Positions 34,693-44,456 are shown, counted from the first letter of the stretch. The stretch: 64,000 bases of DNA from Candidatus Aminicenantota bacterium (GCA_027068075.1 JAMOUJ010000002.1:153331-217330), one strand, 5' to 3'. The notes: a model not told the origin generated them from the sequence alone. A program made the numbers and translations.

Positions 34693-37600
34693 ATGCTTAA
34701 AAGGGCCTTTGTGATATTATTCCTCCTGGGAATCCTTCTCCCGCTGACGGGAGCCAGCGAAACGCCCACCGACGATAGAGTGTTCTTCACCATGCACGCC
34801 AAGCCTAACCTGCTCTTTATCCTTGACAACTCAGGTTCCATGAGAACCCGGGATGTCCCTGCCACCTGCACGGATTTTGAAACCTACACCACCAGCGACG
34901 GCTATGCCACCTATACCTTCGGATGCAGACACGATGTGACCAGGAGGCGTGAAGCCGCCAAGAGGGCCTTCATTGAACTCTCCGACGAGTTCAGAAACGA
35001 CCTCAACATAGGCTTGATGGACTTTCTCTACATGGCGGGAAGCGGAGGAAAGGTGGAATACCCCATCTCCGACATATCCGACCCCGCATACTGCAGCGGG
35101 TCTGGATGCACGGATACCCGCCACTCCCTGTGGGACACCGTTTACAACATGAGCTTTGACACATGGACCCCCCTGGCGGAAACCCTGGATACGGCCTACT
35201 GGTATTTCAAAAACCGGGAAGGAGGACTTCCATTCCCTTCCGGCCGCTGCGTAAGGGAAGAGGACAAATGCACCCACTCCCCCATAAAATACTGGTGCCA
35301 GAAGAATTTTGTAATCCTCCTCACCGACGGAAGCCCCACCGCCGACAACTTCAACTGCGATAGTGGCCTCGGCTCCTCCGGTTATTACGAACCCAAAATA
35401 CCTCCACTTCAGGGAGACTGGTGCCCCGGGGGTCCGGACCACTACGACATAGACGGTGACGCCAACACCAACGACAGAAAAAGCGACTGCTACGGCTACG
35501 GATGCTACAGCGACCTGCTCAACGATGTGGCATACTATGTCCACAACACGGACCTCAGGACCGACATGGAGGACATGCAGAACCTCACCGTTTACACGGT
35601 GGCCCTGAGGGGAGGAGATTCTGCCCTTCTCCAGAGCGCCGCCACCAACGGAGGCGGACTTTACTTCAACGCCCAGAACTACGACGAACTGGTGGAATCC
35701 CTGAGGCAGGCCATCCAGAGCATCCTGGAAAAGGCCCTCTCCTTTGCCCCCATATCTCCCCCCAAGAGAATATCCTCCACCGAAAGATACGGCTTCATAA
35801 GTTGGTTCCTTCCCAAGGGGAAAAGGAAAATATGGGAAGGACACCAGGAGGCCTACGAACTCAACGAAAACGGAGAGTTTTACCTTGACCCCGACGGACA
35901 TCCCATCCACAGGCTATGGGACGCCGGGGAGGTCTGGACAAATTATCTGAAAAACAAAAACCTCAGCACCCGTTCTCAGAGAAGAAATGTTCTCAGGTCT
36001 TTCTTCACCTTCACCTACGCTAAGACCACGAACCTGGGGGACATAAAGGACGAAATTCCCTGGAAATACCTGAAAAAACTCTATAGAATTCCGTCCCCCT
36101 ACAACGCGAAAAAGGAAAATGTTTACTCCATAAATTCCTCCCTCCTCGGATGCAAAATATCTCCTTCCGCCGACACCCTCGCCGTCCAGTGCGACACCTC
36201 CTCCTCAGAATACTGGGCCCATGGAGATGTATTCCACTCCAATGTGGTTCTCGTCTCCTCCCCCTTCCTATTCCTCAAATACCTTCCCGATTACGGAGCA
36301 AAATACGCCGAATTCTATGACGAGTGGAAGGACAGGACCCCCCTACTCTATTACGGAACCAACGATGGAACCCTCAGGGCCGTAACCGTGGAAGATTCGG
36401 ATATAGGAGGACAGAACTATTCAGCAGGAATGACCGTAAGGGCCTTCGTTCCCACCAACACCCTCCCCACCCTCACCAGGACCGCCATAAACAACGCCTG
36501 GGACTATTTCGTGGACGGATTTATAACCGCCAAGGACATAAGGATAAACGACACCACCAAGCCCTTCAGTGAAAGGCCCTTCATGACCCTGCTTACCTTC
36601 GGTCTTCGTCAGGGAGGAAAGCGTTACTACGCCATGGATGTAACGGATCCCGACAAAAACCTGTCCGAAGACGATGCCGGCAACGGTTTCGGAAGGGTCC
36701 TGTGGGAGTTTCCCGCCATTCCGGAATTTCAGAAAATCAACTGTTCTAAATACTGGAGCGATGTGGGCGGTCCTTCCCTGGGCCAGGGAGGCCCCCCGTA
36801 CTTCCAGGAAATATGTCTGCCTTCCCCCTACGGGAGATACTGGAAGGGGATATACTGGGTTCAGTTCATGGGACAGACCTGGGCCAGGCCCAAGGTGGGA
36901 CTCATAGGGCTTGACAACGATAAAATATACGCCGTGGTGGTAACCGGTGGATACCCCTCCGACTACGAACCCAGCCAGTGGAATTCCACCGACCAGGGCG
37001 CCGGGCTCTTCATCCTGGACGCCTCCTCCGGGGATGTAATAAAGGCCTTCGTGAGGTCCGTCCCCACGGCCAAAGTGAGAAAAGGAAACCAATTTGTCTA
37101 CATACACCCGCCTCAAGAACTTTACGAAGAAGTGCCCGGTCTGGGTGCAGTGGTGGCAACCCCCACCCTGGTGGACCTCAATTCCGACGGAATGGTGGAC
37201 ACCATTTATGTGGGAGACCTGAAGGGCAACATATGGAAGGTGGACATAAGCAGCCCTGACAAGGATAACTGGCACATGGGCAAATTGGCGGAATTGGGCG
37301 AAGACCAGCCCATATTCCAGAGGGTGGTGGTGGCCAACGATTCCTGCGGAAGGCGGTGGGTCTTCGCCGGCTCCGGCCGCAGGGACGAACCCTTGAACAC
37401 CGACGAAACCTGGCACATGGTGGGAATCGTAGATCCCACAGGCCTCCCCTCCTCTCCCATATCCATGGGGGACCTCCAGGACATCTCCTCGGTCCTCACC
37501 GAAGTGAGCGATGTATTTGACGAAAACAACTCTCCCCCCACCACCACGCTAAGTTCTCAGGCGGGATGGAAGATAGCCTTTCCGGAATTCGGGGAAAAAC

Positions 37601-37914
37601 TCTTTGACGATCCCATAGCCTTCGGAGACCTCTACTTCTCCACCTACACCCCCTCCCTCACCGGTATCACCGACCCATGTTCCTCCGGAGGAACCATGAG
37701 AACCTACAGGATAACCATACCCGGTTGCGGAGGGGATGTGGCGGCCACCAGACAGGAAGGACGGATCGGGGGCGGTGGAGTTTCTTCGCTGGGAGGCTAC
37801 GAAATCTACATCACAGGGTCCTCTCCGGGTTCCAAGGAAATAATAGGGCAGAAGCAGTTGTCCCTTCCCTCCACCTTTGGACCCATATACTGGAGGTTAA
37901 AGCATGAAGAGTAA
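34693..37914 (+). CDS. pilY1: PilY1-like type IV pilus tip adhesin
   Basis: Large exported protein (1073 residues) that caps type IV pili, acts in adhesion and surface sensing, and needs the minor pilins for display. A signal peptide (1-20) is followed by a von Willebrand A-like domain with the MIDAS residues in LDNSGSM (Asp45, Ser47, Ser49) and many cysteines, then a C-terminal beta-propeller from about 520 (TPLLYYGTNDGTLRAV) with a calcium loop DLNSDGMVD at 828-836. Cysteine pairs such as CSGSGCTDT and CYGYGCYSD suggest disulfides. It is first in a sigma-54-driven operon with four pilins. Confidence 0.93.
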   Translation: MLKRAFVILFLLGILLPLTGASETPTDDRVFFTMHAKPNLLFILDNSGSMRTRDVPATCTDFETYTTSDGYATYTFGCRHDVTRRREAAKRAFIELSDEFRNDLNIGLMDFLYMAGSGGKVEYPISDISDPAYCSGSGCTDTRHSLWDTVYNMSFDTWTPLAETLDTAYWYFKNREGGLPFPSGRCVREEDKCTHSPIKYWCQKNFVILLTDGSPTADNFNCDSGLGSSGYYEPKIPPLQGDWCPGGPDHYDIDGDANTNDRKSDCYGYGCYSDLLNDVAYYVHNTDLRTDMEDMQNLTVYTVALRGGDSALLQSAATNGGGLYFNAQNYDELVESLRQAIQSILEKALSFAPISPPKRISSTERYGFISWFLPKGKRKIWEGHQEAYELNENGEFYLDPDGHPIHRLWDAGEVWTNYLKNKNLSTRSQRRNVLRSFFTFTYAKTTNLGDIKDEIPWKYLKKLYRIPSPYNAKKENVYSINSSLLGCKISPSADTLAVQCDTSSSEYWAHGDVFHSNVVLVSSPFLFLKYLPDYGAKYAEFYDEWKDRTPLLYYGTNDGTLRAVTVEDSDIGGQNYSAGMTVRAFVPTNTLPTLTRTAINNAWDYFVDGFITAKDIRINDTTKPFSERPFMTLLTFGLRQGGKRYYAMDVTDPDKNLSEDDAGNGFGRVLWEFPAIPEFQKINCSKYWSDVGGPSLGQGGPPYFQEICLPSPYGRYWKGIYWVQFMGQTWARPKVGLIGLDNDKIYAVVVTGGYPSDYEPSQWNSTDQGAGLFILDASSGDVIKAFVRSVPTAKVRKGNQFVYIHPPQELYEEVPGLGAVVATPTLVDLNSDGMVDTIYVGDLKGNIWKVDISSPDKDNWHMGKLAELGEDQPIFQRVVVANDSCGRRWVFAGSGRRDEPLNTDETWHMVGIVDPTGLPSSPISMGDLQDISSVLTEVSDVFDENNSPPTTTLSSQAGWKIAFPEFGEKLFDDPIAFGDLYFSTYTPSLTGITDPCSSGGTMRTYRITIPGCGGDVAATRQEGRIGGGGVSSLGGYEIYITGSSPGSKEIIGQKQLSLPSTFGPIYWRLKHEE

Positions 37915-38404
37915 GGGATATTCCTTCCTTGAAATGCTCCTGATTATTTTAATCATAGGGGTGATAACCTTGATCGCCATCAATTCCCTGGGAAAGTCCA
38001 GGGTTAACTGGACCCTCAGAGGGGAGGTGAACAGACTGGTGAGCCTCATATACCAGGCCAAAGCCCTGGCCAGCAAGAACGAACACATAGTAAGAATAAG
38101 GTTTGACGACCCCTCGGATGTTCGCAAATACTGGCTGGAAGAAAACGACCCCGCCACCAACACCTTCGTTCAGGTTCTCAAAAATCCCGTGGAGGTCCCG
38201 GCCCAGGCAAAAATTTACTTAACCCCTGCCTACAACGAAATCTACTTCTACCCTGAGGGGAAAATCATGGCTTCCAACGGTGCGAGCCTCCAGATGGCCC
38301 TGATTGAAATTTTCGTGAGTTTGGCTTCCAACACCGACCACTACATCAAAATTCGCCTCTATCCGCTGGGGGCCCTTGAAACCGAAAGGCACTTCGTGTA
38401 TTAG
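37904..38404 (+). CDS. Type IV minor pilin, FimT/GspH type
   Basis: A 166-residue prepilin with a short leader (MKSKG) cleaved before YSFLEMLLII, keeping the Glu5 needed for assembly, then one hydrophobic helix and a globular domain typical of FimT/GspH. It overlaps pilY1 by 11 bases. The order pilY1-fimT-pilV-pilW-pilX differs from Pseudomonas, where pilY1 follows the pilins. Confidence 0.88.
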   Translation: MKSKGYSFLEMLLIILIIGVITLIAINSLGKSRVNWTLRGEVNRLVSLIYQAKALASKNEHIVRIRFDDPSDVRKYWLEENDPATNTFVQVLKNPVEVPAQAKIYLTPAYNEIYFYPEGKIMASNGASLQMALIEIFVSLASNTDHYIKIRLYPLGALETERHFVY

Positions 38405-38415
38405 GAGGAACTGGC

Positions 38416-38817
38416 ATGAAAAGACAAAAAGGGTTCATAATGCTGGAGGGCCTGGTGGGAGTTGCCATCCTGGGCCTGGTGGTCCTTTTCGTGATTTCCA
38501 CCTTTGGAATGAGGCTTAACTTTGACAAAAGGAACGACATAAGGGCCAAGGCCTTTTACCTGGCAGAGCAGGGGATTGAAAGGGTAAGGGCCCATCCGGA
38601 GGGTATAAACACGGGCGAATTTCAAACCGAGGACTTTGGAACCATAGAGGGCTATCCCAGGTTCAAAAGGGAATACCGTTTCTCCCAGGTTTCCCTCCCT
38701 GCCCCCGGCTCCGTGACCGTGTGGGAGGTCAGGGTGGGAGTCATGTGGAGAAAGGACGCCTCCTCCACCCCCTGGAGGGCTCTGGAACTCGTTTCCTATG
38801 TGGTTCAGAAACAATAG
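38416..38817 (+). CDS. Type IV minor pilin, PilV-like
   Basis: A 133-residue prepilin: leader MKRQKG, mature start FIMLEGLVGVAILGLVVLFVIS with Glu5, and a small globular domain. PilV-type pilins form part of the initiation complex under PilY1. GGAGG precedes the ATG, 11 bases after the previous gene. Confidence 0.87.
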   Translation: MKRQKGFIMLEGLVGVAILGLVVLFVISTFGMRLNFDKRNDIRAKAFYLAEQGIERVRAHPEGINTGEFQTEDFGTIEGYPRFKREYRFSQVSLPAPGSVTVWEVRVGVMWRKDASSTPWRALELVSYVVQKQ

Positions 38818-38826
38818 GAGGAAGAG

Positions 38827-40041
38827 ATGAAGGAAAAAGGAATGACCCTTGTGGAACTTCTGGTGGCCATGACCATTTTCGTTCTGGCAGGGATAGCCTT
38901 CACGGCGGTGCTGGTCTTCCATCAGAAGAGTTTCGTGAGACAGAACAAAAGAATACTGCTTAAGTCCCAGATGAGAACTGGCCTTCTTGAACTCACCGAC
39001 AAAATCCTCTCCGCCGGCTCCGGGGTGGCCGTAGCGTGTAACCAATCCTACATGGGCTCCGGAACAGTCCAGGGACTTACCCAGGGCACCTGCTCCTTCC
39101 GGGGCATCATCCCCCTAAACACCCCCGACGATGCCGGAGGGAACGAAAACGGACCGGACGGAATAATCCTGGCCTACGGGAACACATCCACCATAACCAG
39201 GTTCGCCCCCAGTCAATCCTCCTGGACCCCGTCCACCTTCTCCCTGTCCCTGGAAAAATTCTACGACACCTCCAAGGTCCCCCCAACGGCCTTCTGGTAT
39301 CCCGGGGACATAGGCATGGTGATGAGTTCCGATGGTTTTTATGTTTTTCAGGTCCAGCAGGTGGACAACACCACCCAGACCCTTTACCTGAGAGACACCC
39401 CGGTATACTATTCAGGGCTGTTAAACTTTAACCACTCAGGCACCATCTCCATAGCCTACAAGGACCTCCTCCCGGAGGTGGTGAACTACTCCTCTACCAA
39501 ATACGGAAATTCCATAACCTACTTCCGGAACACATCGGTGGTAATAAAACTGGATTTCTTCGGCATTTACTTCATAGACAAAATAGGGGATGACTACTAC
39601 CTGGTGGCCAGTTTTGACACCCAGGGAGCCGCCGACCCGTGTCAGAACGGCTATGCCCCACAAAGATGCGTGCCCCTGGCAAAAAACATCGTGGACCTAC
39701 AACTGGAATACTATTACATAGACAAACCGTCTAACCCCACGGAGAAAAAGGTCCTGTGCTCCTCTGGGGAGGACATACCCAGCGATTACGATTTTGAAGA
39801 AACGCCCAATTTTAGAGACCTCTACGGCGCCATAATCAACAAGCAGACCACCGCCATAAGGATAAGCATGGCCGGCGTAACCGAAGAATTTACGAAGAAA
39901 TATCAGGAACACAATTACCTGGAAATCCCGGCCCTGGGAGACCGGGGAGTTATCCAGTTAAGCGGGGAGCCCTGGGTTAACATGAAACTGGAGATTTCCA
40001 AAATCATAATCTCCCCGAGAAACATGTTTACAGTTTACTGA
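38827..40041 (+). CDS. Type IV minor pilin, PilW-like
   Basis: A 404-residue prepilin, the largest of the set: leader MKEKG, mature start MTLVELLVAMTIFVLAG with Glu5, then a long globular region containing cysteine pairs (AVACNQ...GTCSFRG, DPCQNGYAPQRC) and beta-rich segments. Length and pattern match PilW. It is preceded by GGAGG. Confidence 0.88.
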   Translation: MKEKGMTLVELLVAMTIFVLAGIAFTAVLVFHQKSFVRQNKRILLKSQMRTGLLELTDKILSAGSGVAVACNQSYMGSGTVQGLTQGTCSFRGIIPLNTPDDAGGNENGPDGIILAYGNTSTITRFAPSQSSWTPSTFSLSLEKFYDTSKVPPTAFWYPGDIGMVMSSDGFYVFQVQQVDNTTQTLYLRDTPVYYSGLLNFNHSGTISIAYKDLLPEVVNYSSTKYGNSITYFRNTSVVIKLDFFGIYFIDKIGDDYYLVASFDTQGAADPCQNGYAPQRCVPLAKNIVDLQLEYYYIDKPSNPTEKKVLCSSGEDIPSDYDFEETPNFRDLYGAIINKQTTAIRISMAGVTEEFTKKYQEHNYLEIPALGDRGVIQLSGEPWVNMKLEISKIIISPRNMFTVY

Positions 40042-40051
40042 GGAGGAAGTC

Positions 40052-40564
40052 ATGAGAGAAAAAGGAAGCATCCTTATATTCAGCCTCATAGCGGTGGCCG
40101 TCCTCGCCATCATAGGAATGGCGGGTCTCTTGATGAGCCAGAGGGAAATCGCCTCGGTGGTCTATGCGGAAAGGTCCTCCTCCGCCGTGCACATAGCCGA
40201 CGCCGGAGCCAATTACTTCTACTCTGCCATAGCCGCAGATCCCCTGGCTGCCATGGGGGATTTCTCCAACCTGGAGGGCTACAGCCAGGACATCAACTTC
40301 ACCCCGGAATTCTCCCACGGGATGAAGGGGAGGTTTTCCCTGCCCCAGACCCTCCCGGACGGGACTGACCTTACCGGAAGAAACCCCAGGATAATGGCGG
40401 AATTTATCCCACCCTTTCCTCCGGGAGTGGCCATGGGGGAAGGCATATACTTCCTGGCCATACAGTTCTATGTCCAGGGGGACCTGCTTACCAATTCCGG
40501 CGAGATAATTTCCTCAAAAATCGTTGACACCGCCAGTCTGGGAATGTTCTACGGGGAGTACTGA
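40052..40564 (+). CDS. Type IV minor pilin, PilX-like
   Basis: A 170-residue protein beginning MREKGSILIFSLIAVAVLAIIGMAGLL. The hydrophobic start and following HIADAGANYFYSAI match PilX N-terminal domains, which retain the leader glycine but replace Glu5, as in PilX/GspK-type tip pilins. GAGGAGG precedes the ATG. Confidence 0.82.
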   Translation: MREKGSILIFSLIAVAVLAIIGMAGLLMSQREIASVVYAERSSSAVHIADAGANYFYSAIAADPLAAMGDFSNLEGYSQDINFTPEFSHGMKGRFSLPQTLPDGTDLTGRNPRIMAEFIPPFPPGVAMGEGIYFLAIQFYVQGDLLTNSGEIISSKIVDTASLGMFYGEY

Positions 40565-40568
40565 TAAA

Positions 40569-41195
40569 ATGAAGAAACTGTTAATAGCCCTGAGCATATC
40601 CGCCCTCCTGTGGGGCCAGAAGATCAACCAGGTGGCCCTAAAGCCGGCCAAGATAACCGTGAAAACCGATGTGAAGGCGGAGGTGGACCCACCCATCCCG
40701 CCGGAGGGTTATTCTTATTCCTACACCTGGTTCGTCAACGGCACTCCCATAAACATAAACTCCGTTTTCCTGCCCAGTTCCTATTTTAAAAAGGGGGACT
40801 TCATCTGGGTGGGGGTTAAACTGGTGGACAACGAAACCGGAAAGGTGGTGGATTACGCCGAAAGCCTCAGGGTGAGGGTCTCCGACATCCCTCCAGACAT
40901 CGTCTCCTCTCCACCGTCGGCCAAGGGCCTTAAACCCGGAGACACCTATGTTTACGAGATAGTGGTTGAAGACGAAGACGATCCCCCGGAAGATGTGAAA
41001 ATTACCCTCAAAAAAGCACCACCGGGAGCGGTGCTGGAGGGGAATGTCCTGCGCTGGAAACTCCCTAAAAAAACCGGGAAGTTTACCTTCGTCATAGAAG
41101 CCAGCGACCCCTCCGGAGGAAAGTGCACCCTTTCCTTTGAAATTTCCATCGGGAAGAAAAAGGTTTACCCCTCCGAAGGCTCCACCGAGGAATAA
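40569..41195 (+). CDS. Exported Ig-like protein at the end of the pilin operon
   Basis: A 208-residue protein with a signal peptide (1-16) and two probable Ig-like beta-sandwich domains: about 20-108 (KITVKTDVKAEVDPPIPPEGYSY...) and about 110-195 (cadherin/He-PIG-like, GDTYVYEIVVEDEDDPPEDVKITL...FVIEASDPSGG). It starts five bases after the PilX stop and may assist pilus assembly or coat the pilus tip. Its 3' end overlaps the convergent galK by 31 bases. No family name is assigned. Confidence 0.7.
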   Translation: MKKLLIALSISALLWGQKINQVALKPAKITVKTDVKAEVDPPIPPEGYSYSYTWFVNGTPININSVFLPSSYFKKGDFIWVGVKLVDNETGKVVDYAESLRVRVSDIPPDIVSSPPSAKGLKPGDTYVYEIVVEDEDDPPEDVKITLKKAPPGAVLEGNVLRWKLPKKTGKFTFVIEASDPSGGKCTLSFEISIGKKKVYPSEGSTEE

Positions 41196-42298
41196 AGAAC
41201 CCTGGCAGCCTCCGCCGGGCGGGAGAAAATAATTTCGGAGGAGGGAAGGGCCTTCCTCAATTCATCTTCCTTGCCCTTGAGAAGAAGGGCTATCACATAG
41301 CCTCCGAATCCCGCCCCCGTAAGCCTGGCTCCGTAAACATAGGGAAGGGAGGATATCCTCTCCACCAATTCGTCTATTTCGGGGAGGGAAACCTCAAACT
41401 CCTGGGAAAGGCTCCAGTGGGCCAGGGACATGACCTTCTCCACCATGCAAAGGTCTCCGGCCTGGAGAAACTCAACCAGGGCAAGAACCCGCTGGTTCTC
41501 GGAAATCACATGGACCGCCCTTTTAAAGGCCGTCTCGTCTATGTAATCCCTGGCGGCAAAAAGCATCTCTTCGTCCGCATCGCTTAGAGTCTCCACCCAC
41601 GGAAAGGCCCTCTTGAGACCTTCAAGGGCCCTGAAGCACTCCTCCCTCCTCCGGTTGTATGGGGAAGAAGTAAGTTCCCTCCTTATGCCGGTATCCACCA
41701 GGGCAAGGACCAGGTTTCGGGGAAAGGGCACGAACTGATACTCCAGGGTCCTGGTGTTTAACAGCAAAAGGTGATCTGCCCGGGAAAGGGCTGAGGCAAA
41801 CTGGTCCATGAGGCCGCACCTCACCCCCACAAATTCGCTTTCTGCCCTGTGGGCTATCTCAACCAAATTTAGCCTTCTCTTCCCCAGGGAAAAAACTTCG
41901 TTCACCGCCAGAGCAAAGGAAACCTCCAGGGAAGCGGAAGAACTCAGTCCCCCTCCCAAGGGAAGGTCGGAAAAAACCATAACCTCAAGGCCCCGGGGAG
42001 GCGCCCCGGAATACAGAAGACCCCCCCGGAGGTAATCGCCGAAGTTCTCCCTTCGGGGATACTCCCCGGCCATCCATTCGTCCTCCTCCTGAAGGTTCTC
42101 CGAATAGATCCTTATCCTATCGTCATCCCGCCGGGCCATCAGGATGTAGGTTCCCCTTTCTATGGCGGCGGGCAAAACCAGGCCCCCGTTGTAATCCGTA
42201 TGCTCCCCGATAATGTTGACCCTTCCCGGGGCAAAACTCACCACCTCGGGTTCCCTTCCGAACCTTGCGGCGAATTTCCTTTTCAACCTATCAATCAT
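41165..42298 (-). CDS. galK: Galactokinase (GHMP kinase)
   Basis: Phosphorylates galactose at C1. The 377 residues show the galactokinase signature GRVNIIGEHTDYNGGLVLPAA, the GHMP ATP motif LPLGGGLSSSASLEV and C-terminal LTGAGFGGYVIALL, with catalytic-type Asp in RCGLMDQFASAL. It overlaps the GlmU-like gene by eight bases. No galT or galE is in the window, so the adjacent nucleotidyltransferase may take over UDP-sugar formation; that is inference. Confidence 0.92.
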   Translation of the reverse strand: MIDRLKRKFAARFGREPEVVSFAPGRVNIIGEHTDYNGGLVLPAAIERGTYILMARRDDDRIRIYSENLQEEDEWMAGEYPRRENFGDYLRGGLLYSGAPPRGLEVMVFSDLPLGGGLSSSASLEVSFALAVNEVFSLGKRRLNLVEIAHRAESEFVGVRCGLMDQFASALSRADHLLLLNTRTLEYQFVPFPRNLVLALVDTGIRRELTSSPYNRRREECFRALEGLKRAFPWVETLSDADEEMLFAARDYIDETAFKRAVHVISENQRVLALVEFLQAGDLCMVEKVMSLAHWSLSQEFEVSLPEIDELVERISSLPYVYGARLTGAGFGGYVIALLLKGKEDELRKALPSSEIIFSRPAEAARVLYSSVEPSEG

Positions 42299-43259
42299 TT
42301 TCCTCCACCATCTTCACGAAGGAAACTTCCCATCCCTCCTCAATTTTTGCCCCCTTGAGAAAAGCGAAGGGACCCACCCGGCAGTTCTTCCCCACGAAGG
42401 TTCCCGAACCAAGATAAGTGAAGGGATAAATCACCGTATCCCTGCCCACATGAACATCAAACTCCACCACCACATTTCCAGGAGAGACGAAACTCACCCC
42501 GGAGTCCATGAGGGCTTCTATGTTTTTCCGGTTGAAATATTCGCTGGCCTCTGCCAGGTCTTGCCTGGTGTTTATGCCTTTGGTGAGGAGGGGGTTATCT
42601 ATCCTCAAGGCGGAGGTTTTCAGGCCGCTTCTATAGGCGATATCCACTATGTCCGTCAGGTAATACTCCCCCTTTTTGGGGTTCTCCTTTATCTCGTGAA
42701 GCAAGGGCTGTATGGTTTCCCATCGGAAGACATAATAGGAGGAGTTAACCTCCTTTATTCCAAGTTCTTCTGGGGTGGCGTCTATTTCTTCAACCACCCT
42801 GACCACCATCCCCTCTTCGTCCCTGATAACCCTCCCGTAGGGGGGAGGCTGCTGAAAAACCGAGGAGATGAGGGTAAGGTCAGAGGAGGTCCGCCGGTGA
42901 TGGTCCAGAAGTTGGGAAAGGACTTCCTGATTGACATAGGGAGAATCCCCCACCAGAACGAGGACATCCCCTTGAAATCCCTCCAGGAATTCCTCCGCCT
43001 GCCACAGGGCATGGGCCGTTCCCAGGGGTTTCTTCTGAAGGGCAAAAATCACCCCCTCGGGAAAAACTTTTTTCAGGGAAGCGATGTTGTGGGAACCGGC
43101 CACCAGGATCACCGGCTCGGCTCCCACGGCCCGGGCCGCCTCCACGGGGAAGCGAATAACCTCCTTCCCCAGAATCTTGTGAAGCAATTTGTTTCTGGAG
43201 GATTTCATGCGGGTCCCCTTCCCCCCCGCCAGTATTACCGCTGCCAGTTTTCTTTCCAT
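42291..43259 (-). CDS. GlmU-like sugar-1-phosphate uridylyltransferase lacking the acetyltransferase half
   Basis: A 322-residue nucleotidyltransferase resembling the N-terminal half of GlmU: LAAVILAGGKGTRMKS, QKKPLGTAHALWQA, PYGRVIRDEEG, EVNSSYYVFRWE and NTRQDLAEASEYFNRK. After the linker it has only about three left-handed beta-helix coils (GNVVVEFDVHVGRDTVIYPFTY...) and stops, where GlmU continues to about 450 residues. The catalytic GDxP is altered to GDSPYV, still with the aspartate. Overlap with galK suggests it activates a sugar 1-phosphate such as galactose or GlcNAc 1-phosphate. Confidence 0.8.
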   Translation of the reverse strand: MERKLAAVILAGGKGTRMKSSRNKLLHKILGKEVIRFPVEAARAVGAEPVILVAGSHNIASLKKVFPEGVIFALQKKPLGTAHALWQAEEFLEGFQGDVLVLVGDSPYVNQEVLSQLLDHHRRTSSDLTLISSVFQQPPPYGRVIRDEEGMVVRVVEEIDATPEELGIKEVNSSYYVFRWETIQPLLHEIKENPKKGEYYLTDIVDIAYRSGLKTSALRIDNPLLTKGINTRQDLAEASEYFNRKNIEALMDSGVSFVSPGNVVVEFDVHVGRDTVIYPFTYLGSGTFVGKNCRVGPFAFLKGAKIEEGWEVSFVKMVEEND

Positions 43260-43266
43260 GGGTTAA

Positions 43267-43295
43267 AGAATATCCAAACCCCCGTTTTTTTTCAA
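43267..43295 (-). promoter_or_regulatory. Sigma-70 promoter of the GlmU-like/galK unit, leaderless
   Basis: -35 TTGAAA (43290-43295), 17-base spacer, -10 TATTCT (43267-43272), then seven bases to the ATG. The -35 abuts the stop of the preceding gene. Confidence 0.6.
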
Positions 43296-44456
43296 CTACC
43301 TTAAAGCCTGCTCCAGGTCTGAGATTATGTCCTCAATGTCCTCAATTCCCACGGAGAACCTCACGGTACCCTCCTCTATCCCCATGGCCTTCCTCTCTTC
43401 AGGACTGAGGGAGTAATGGGAGGTGTTGAAGGGCATGGACACCAGGGATTCCACCCCTCCCAGGGAAGCCGCCTCCTTGATTATCTTGAGTTTCTTCATA
43501 AATTCAAGGCCCTTTTTATCCCCTCCCTTCACCTTGAAGGTCACCATCCCACCGCCACCACGGAAATGCTCCCTGGCGTAGGAGTACCAGGGATAGGAAG
43601 GGAGAAAGGGATAAATAACCTTCTCCACCCCGGGATGGGCCTCCAGAAACTCCGCCGCCTGGAGGGCATTGTCGTTGTGCCTTTCCATCCTCACATGGAG
43701 GGTTTTCAAACTTCTTTCCAGAAGGAAACAGGCTAAGGGATCCGCCACAGGCCCCAGGGCCACATAGGTCTCCCACACCCTTTGAACTTCATCCCCGTCT
43801 CCCACCACCACCCCTCCCAGCAGGTCCGAATGCCCTCCAAGATACTTGGTAGCGGAGTGAACCACCAGGTGGGCGCCATGTTGAAGGGGATTAAAGTTAT
43901 AAGGGGAAAGGAAGGTGTTGTCCACCACTATTTTTATCCCTCTCTTTCTGGCAAAAACCTGAACCCCCTCCACCAGGAAGGGCCTCAGCAGAGGGTTGGA
44001 AAGGGTTTCAAAGAAAAAAAGTTTGGTTTCGGAGGTGGATGCGTCTATTATCCCATCGGGATCGTCGGGGGAAGCGAAACTCACCTTAATGGAGAACTTC
44101 TCCCGGAGTTTCCTGATAAGATTCAGGGAGCCACCGTAGAGGTGCCGGGAGGTAACCATGTGATCCCCGGGCTTCAAGTATGTGAAAAACACCGACGACA
44201 GGGCGGCCATTCCGGAGGCCACCACCAGGGCGTCCTCTCCCCCCTCTAGGGCCGCTATTTTTTCCTCCGTCGCCCGGCGGGTGGGGTTGTTGTGCCGGGT
44301 GTAAACCCAGACCTCCCTCTCCCTTCCCCCGGAAAAGGCCTGGTAAACCTCCTCCCCCAGGGCGTAATTGGAAGTTTGAAAAATGGGGGTGATAACGGGC
44401 TTCACCTTTTCCAGGGAGACCTCACCGAGATGAATGGCCTTGGTGGCGAATTTCAT
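43296..44456 (-). CDS. Cys/Met-metabolism PLP enzyme (cystathionine gamma-synthase/lyase or methionine gamma-lyase)
   Basis: A 386-residue PLP enzyme of the trans-sulfuration family. TKAIHLGE at the start, the PLP lysine in VVHSATKYLGGHSDLLGG and the C-terminal SLGGVESLVSMPFNTSHYSL are clear; YTRHNNPTRRATEEKIAALEGGEDALVVASGMAA contains the substrate-site tyrosine and arginine. The exact reaction cannot be fixed from motifs alone. It is the last gene of the pyrR chain, overlapping rnc by four bases. Confidence 0.88.
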   Translation of the reverse strand: MKFATKAIHLGEVSLEKVKPVITPIFQTSNYALGEEVYQAFSGGREREVWVYTRHNNPTRRATEEKIAALEGGEDALVVASGMAALSSVFFTYLKPGDHMVTSRHLYGGSLNLIRKLREKFSIKVSFASPDDPDGIIDASTSETKLFFFETLSNPLLRPFLVEGVQVFARKRGIKIVVDNTFLSPYNFNPLQHGAHLVVHSATKYLGGHSDLLGGVVVGDGDEVQRVWETYVALGPVADPLACFLLERSLKTLHVRMERHNDNALQAAEFLEAHPGVEKVIYPFLPSYPWYSYAREHFRGGGGMVTFKVKGGDKKGLEFMKKLKIIKEAASLGGVESLVSMPFNTSHYSLSPEERKAMGIEEGTVRFSVGIEDIEDIISDLEQALR

